Source of the DNA: Chromatiales bacterium
GTDB taxonomy: Bacteria; Pseudomonadota; Gammaproteobacteria; SZUA-152
Reading direction: 5' to 3'
Length of the DNA: 8,477 nt
Assembly (NCBI GenBank): GCA_026999335.1
Contig: JALTPW010000773.1
Span: 1 to 8,477 of the forward strand
Part shown: piece by piece, positions 6,229-8,477 of the stretch
Layout of the letters: every line of letters starts with the position of its first letter
Position numbering within the stretch: the first letter of the stretch is position 1
Program-made: the position numbers and the translations under genes
The notes under the pieces: generated by a model
Seen by the model: only the letters and a program-made list of their open reading frames with translations
Database searches by the model: none
What the model was told of the DNA's origin: nothing

Positions 6229-7878
6229 TCAGTCCTCCGCCGCCCGGCCGCGTTGAGGAAATAGCCCCTTGGGTCGTTTCTGTATAAACAGGATGATAAA
6301 AATCAGCACCAGGATCTTTGCCAGCACCGCCCCGGCCCAGGGTTCTATTAGTTTGTTGATGACCCCAAGACTCATACCGGCCACCAAGGTACCCCACAGA
6401 TTACCGACGCCGCCAAATACCACCACCATGAAGGAATCAATGATATAGGCCTGACCGAGATTGGGGCCTACATTGGTCAGCAGACTCAGTGCCACGCCGG
6501 CCAAGCCGGCAATGCCGGAGCCCAAGCCAAAGGTCAATGCATCAACCCATGTTGAGCGCACGCCCATGGCGCGGGCCATGGTACGATTTTGTGACACCGC
6601 ACGAACTTGCAAACCCAGGGTCGTTTTTTTCATCACCATAATGAGAGCCGCAAATACCGCCAGACAGAAAAGAATGATGTATAAGCGATTCCAGGTCAGC
6701 GCTAACACTTCATTGATTTGCCAGGCACCGGACATCCATTCCGGTGTCTCGACACTACGATTCAACGGCGAAAAAATCGTACGCACCGTTTGCTGCAAAA
6801 CCAGACTGACACCAAAAGTGGCCAACAGGGTTTCCAGTGGACGACCGTACAAATGGCGAATGACACTGCGTTCAATGGCGATACCCACCAGTCCGGCAAC
6901 GATAAAGGCCGCCGGAATGGCCACCAGTATCGAGGCGCCAATATTGTTCGGCATTAATAGCTGAACCACATAGGTGGTGTAGGCGCCGATCATCATGAGT
7001 TCGCCGTGGGCCATATTGATGACCCCCATCACCCCGAAAGTGATGGCAAGGCCGATGGCCGATAACGCCAGTACCGAGCCCAGGCTCAGACCAAAGAATA
7101 CTGTTTCGGCCTTGGCATAAAGATCACGTTTATCGTTGATCTTCTTGATGGCTGAGCGGGCCTCGTTTTTTAGTGCTTCGGTTGGTGCCTGATAGTCTCT
7201 CAATGCATTCATGGCTGAAGAATTGAGGCTTTGGGAAAGTGTTTCGATGGCTGATCGTTGTTCGTTTTCATCACCATTTTCAATCTGAATGACAGCCAGT
7301 AGCGTTCGCATGGTGGTAATTACCCGGCTGTCAGTTTCACTTTTTACTGCCTTTTTTATCAAATGGGAGGCGCTAAGCTCGGGGTTTTTTAAAAGCTCTT
7401 GTACGGCCGCCAGTCTGATGTCAGCATCCTTGTGTTTGAGCTGCATTACCGCAAGCAGTTGACGAATGGTACTGCGCAGACGGTTATTGACTTTTACTTT
7501 CTTAAAGCCGCGCCTGTTTTCTTGGCTTATCTGTTCACCAGAAAAAACGGGGCTGAAGGTATAGTGCTCCTCGGTTTCTTGTGAAAAATAAAGTGCCTTG
7601 TCGTGTTTGGAGTAATATAGCTGTCCTTCCAGCATGGCCTTCATGACGGCAAGGGCTTGCGGTGGATTTTGCCGTGCGATGGTTTCAAGGGCTTTGGCTT
7701 TGTTGTTGTAGTTTTTACTGGACAGCGTTTTCCAGGCATCATCCAGTAAATTATTACCTGGTATTTCTTCGGCCATAACCTGTGGGGCAGGGACACTGAT
7801 AATGCACAGAAACAGCCATAGTGAAATCGGTTTTTTCACTAGGGCTGCTATTGAAAATGGCGACATATGTGGTCTCAT
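6229..7878 (-). CDS. urtB: urea ABC transporter permease UrtB with secreted N-terminal domain
   Basis: Inner-membrane permease, LivH-like, 549 residues. Three parts are visible. Residues 1-36 look like a signal peptide, with KK, then a hydrophobic core ISLWLFLCIISVP and an Ala-X-Ala-like end (QVMA, probable cleavage before EE). Residues 37-255 form a hydrophilic, helix-rich, HEAT-like domain expected in the periplasm. Residues 258-549 are the permease, with landmarks ITFGVMGVINMAHGELMMIGAY (279-300), the coupling loop RAVSQNRTMARAMGV (426-440) and FGGVGNLWGTLVAG (488-501). LivH and cyanobacterial UrtB are about 300-390 residues; long forms like this are known in proteobacteria, and the role of the extra domain is not established as far as I know. 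The start could be the ATG at 7878 or at 7866; neither has a strong ribosome binding site, though GAG lies 7 bases before the second. Confidence 0.93.
   Translation of the reverse strand: MRPHMSPFSIAALVKKPISLWLFLCIISVPAPQVMAEEIPGNNLLDDAWKTLSSKNYNNKAKALETIARQNPPQALAVMKAMLEGQLYYSKHDKALYFSQETEEHYTFSPVFSGEQISQENRRGFKKVKVNNRLRSTIRQLLAVMQLKHKDADIRLAAVQELLKNPELSASHLIKKAVKSETDSRVITTMRTLLAVIQIENGDENEQRSAIETLSQSLNSSAMNALRDYQAPTEALKNEARSAIKKINDKRDLYAKAETVFFGLSLGSVLALSAIGLAITFGVMGVINMAHGELMMIGAYTTYVVQLLMPNNIGASILVAIPAAFIVAGLVGIAIERSVIRHLYGRPLETLLATFGVSLVLQQTVRTIFSPLNRSVETPEWMSGAWQINEVLALTWNRLYIILFCLAVFAALIMVMKKTTLGLQVRAVSQNRTMARAMGVRSTWVDALTFGLGSGIAGLAGVALSLLTNVGPNLGQAYIIDSFMVVVFGGVGNLWGTLVAGMSLGVINKLIEPWAGAVLAKILVLIFIILFIQKRPKGLFPQRGRAAED
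6233..6238 (-). promoter_or_regulatory. urtC ribosome binding site
   Basis: GGAGGA on the minus strand with a 7-base spacer to the ATG at 6225. It lies within the last codons of urtB and favours the first ATG over a second one three codons in. Confidence 0.75.
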
Positions 7879-7927
7879 TTTAAATGCTTAAAACTCAAAG
7901 GTACATCTAACAACCGCCGATAAATAA

Positions 7928-7985
7928 AGGGGGCATAAACTACAAGAAAATTAACCATTCATTCATTTGCACTCTATACCCCCCT
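7928..7985 (-). other. long-loop GC inverted repeat in the urtA-urtB gap
   Basis: AGGGGG (7928-7933) can pair with CCCCCT (7980-7985), and ATA/TAT next to them can extend the stem past a small internal loop. The loop is about 38 bases, AT-rich. On the minus strand the closing arm is followed by TTATTTAT, so the structure resembles a loose terminator or a stem that protects an mRNA end. The long loop makes it less certain than the hairpin at 7990-8022. Confidence 0.35.
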
Positions 7986-7989
7986 CTCT

Positions 7990-8022
7990 AAAAACTCGAA
8001 AATACAACTGTATTTTTTTCGA
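7990..8022 (-). terminator. terminator-like hairpin or attenuator after urtA
   Basis: Starting 24 bases after the urtA stop, the minus strand reads TCG-AAAA-AAATAC, loop AGTT, then GTATTTTCGA. That is a 10-bp stem with a 3-A bulge (arms 8010-8022 and 7996-8005), followed by G and five T (7990-7994). The stem is AT-rich, so termination would be partial at best. The position between the binding-protein gene and the permease genes fits a partial terminator that leaves urtA more abundant than urtBCDE. Confidence 0.45.
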
Positions 8023-8046
8023 TATTCATGTCAGTCAATATCACGG

Positions 8047-8477
8047 CTAGTAATTTTGGCCACTGCACTTTTTCGTTTTGACATTGTAGCTTCCGCAAGA
8101 CAGCGGTGTGCGCCAGTCCGCAATCAGATCCTTGGAGCCTGGCAGGTAGTCGGACCAGGCATCACCCGCCACCAGCCCCGAGGTTTCCCAAACAATATCA
8201 AATTGGCCATCTTTCTGAATTTCACCGATCAGTACCGGCTTAGTGATGTGGTGATTAGGCATCATTGCCGAGTAACCCCCGGATAAATTGGGTACACTGA
8301 CACCGATCAGTGCTTCCTGAACGGCTGAGGGATCCGTGGTGCCGGCTTTTTCAACGGCCTTTACCCACATGTTAAAGCCGATGTAGTGTGCCTCCATCGG
8401 GTCATTAGTCACCCGCTTTTTGTCCTTGATGAACGTCTTCCAGGCACTAATGAAGTCTTCATTTTCATCCGACTCAA
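8047..8477 (-). CDS. urtA: urea-binding protein UrtA, C-terminal part (runs off the window)
   Basis: Periplasmic substrate-binding protein of the urea importer, of the branched-chain amino acid binding fold. Only the last 142 residues are visible; the frame stays open to the window edge, so the N-terminus and signal peptide lie outside. A GTG at 8412 sits in the middle of the conserved block KKRVTNDPMEAHYIGFNMW and is not the start. Further family segments are WVKAVEKAGTTDPSAVQEAL, HHITKPVLIGEIQKDGQFD and the cysteine-containing tail CGSYNVKTKKC. It lies upstream of urtB by 167 bases, the largest gap in the operon, with terminator-like structures between. The promoter and any nitrogen-control sites of the operon would be upstream, beyond this window. 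Confidence 0.95.
   Translation of the reverse strand, partial: ESDENEDFISAWKTFIKDKKRVTNDPMEAHYIGFNMWVKAVEKAGTTDPSAVQEALIGVSVPNLSGGYSAMMPNHHITKPVLIGEIQKDGQFDIVWETSGLVAGDAWSDYLPGSKDLIADWRTPLSCGSYNVKTKKCSGQNY

Noticed and set aside
7970..8035. Possible internal promoter for urtB (TTGACT after the urtA stop, or TATAGA near 7973)
   Set aside because: Neither hexamer has a good partner at 16-18 bases spacing; the best pairings match only about half the consensus on one side.

Overview
The window is a minus-strand nitrogen-acquisition operon joining a urea ABC transporter to a urease. In transcription order (high to low coordinates) it holds the 3' part of urtA, then urtB, urtC, urtD, urtE, ureD, ureA, ureB and ureC, ending in a short repeat-rich tail at 1-240. 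All recognisable genes are on the minus strand. Protein families, gene order, strong GGAG-type ribosome binding sites, roughly 50 percent GC and the types of interspersed repeat suggest a proteobacterium, most likely a gammaproteobacterium. I do not assign a genus.

Transporter block (3593-8477). UrtA is the periplasmic urea-binding protein; only its C-terminal 142 residues are in the window. UrtB and UrtC are the LivH/LivM-type permeases, and UrtB carries a secreted N-terminal domain of about 220 residues ahead of its membrane part. UrtD and UrtE are the LivG/LivF-type ATPases. The 167-base urtA-urtB gap has two terminator-like inverted repeats, a likely site for making more UrtA than the rest of the transporter. 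Downstream the genes are packed tightly: urtB-urtC are 3 bases apart, urtC-urtD share an ATGA overlap and urtD-urtE are 21 bases apart.

Urease block (241-3596). urtE and ureD share an ATGA overlap, so transporter and urease are physically one transcription unit. UreD is the maturation chaperone. UreA, UreB and UreC are the three structural subunits of the separate-subunit (bacterial) form. UreC retains every nickel ligand and catalytic residue, at the same positions as in the Klebsiella aerogenes enzyme. Between ureD and ureA lies a palindromic interspersed repeat that supplies the ureD stop codon. ureEFG, needed for nickel delivery, are not in the window and do not directly follow ureC within the 240 visible bases.

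Tail (1-251). Four 13-bp tandem units overlap the last codons of ureC, followed by a small GAAA-loop hairpin and a palindromic element of about 127 bp of the ATTCCC-N8-GGGAAT (dRS3-like) type.

I do not see an undescribed enzymatic system here. The genes form a known pathway; the less ordinary signals are the repeats invading gene ends, the urtA-urtB intergenic structures and the UrtB N-terminal domain.
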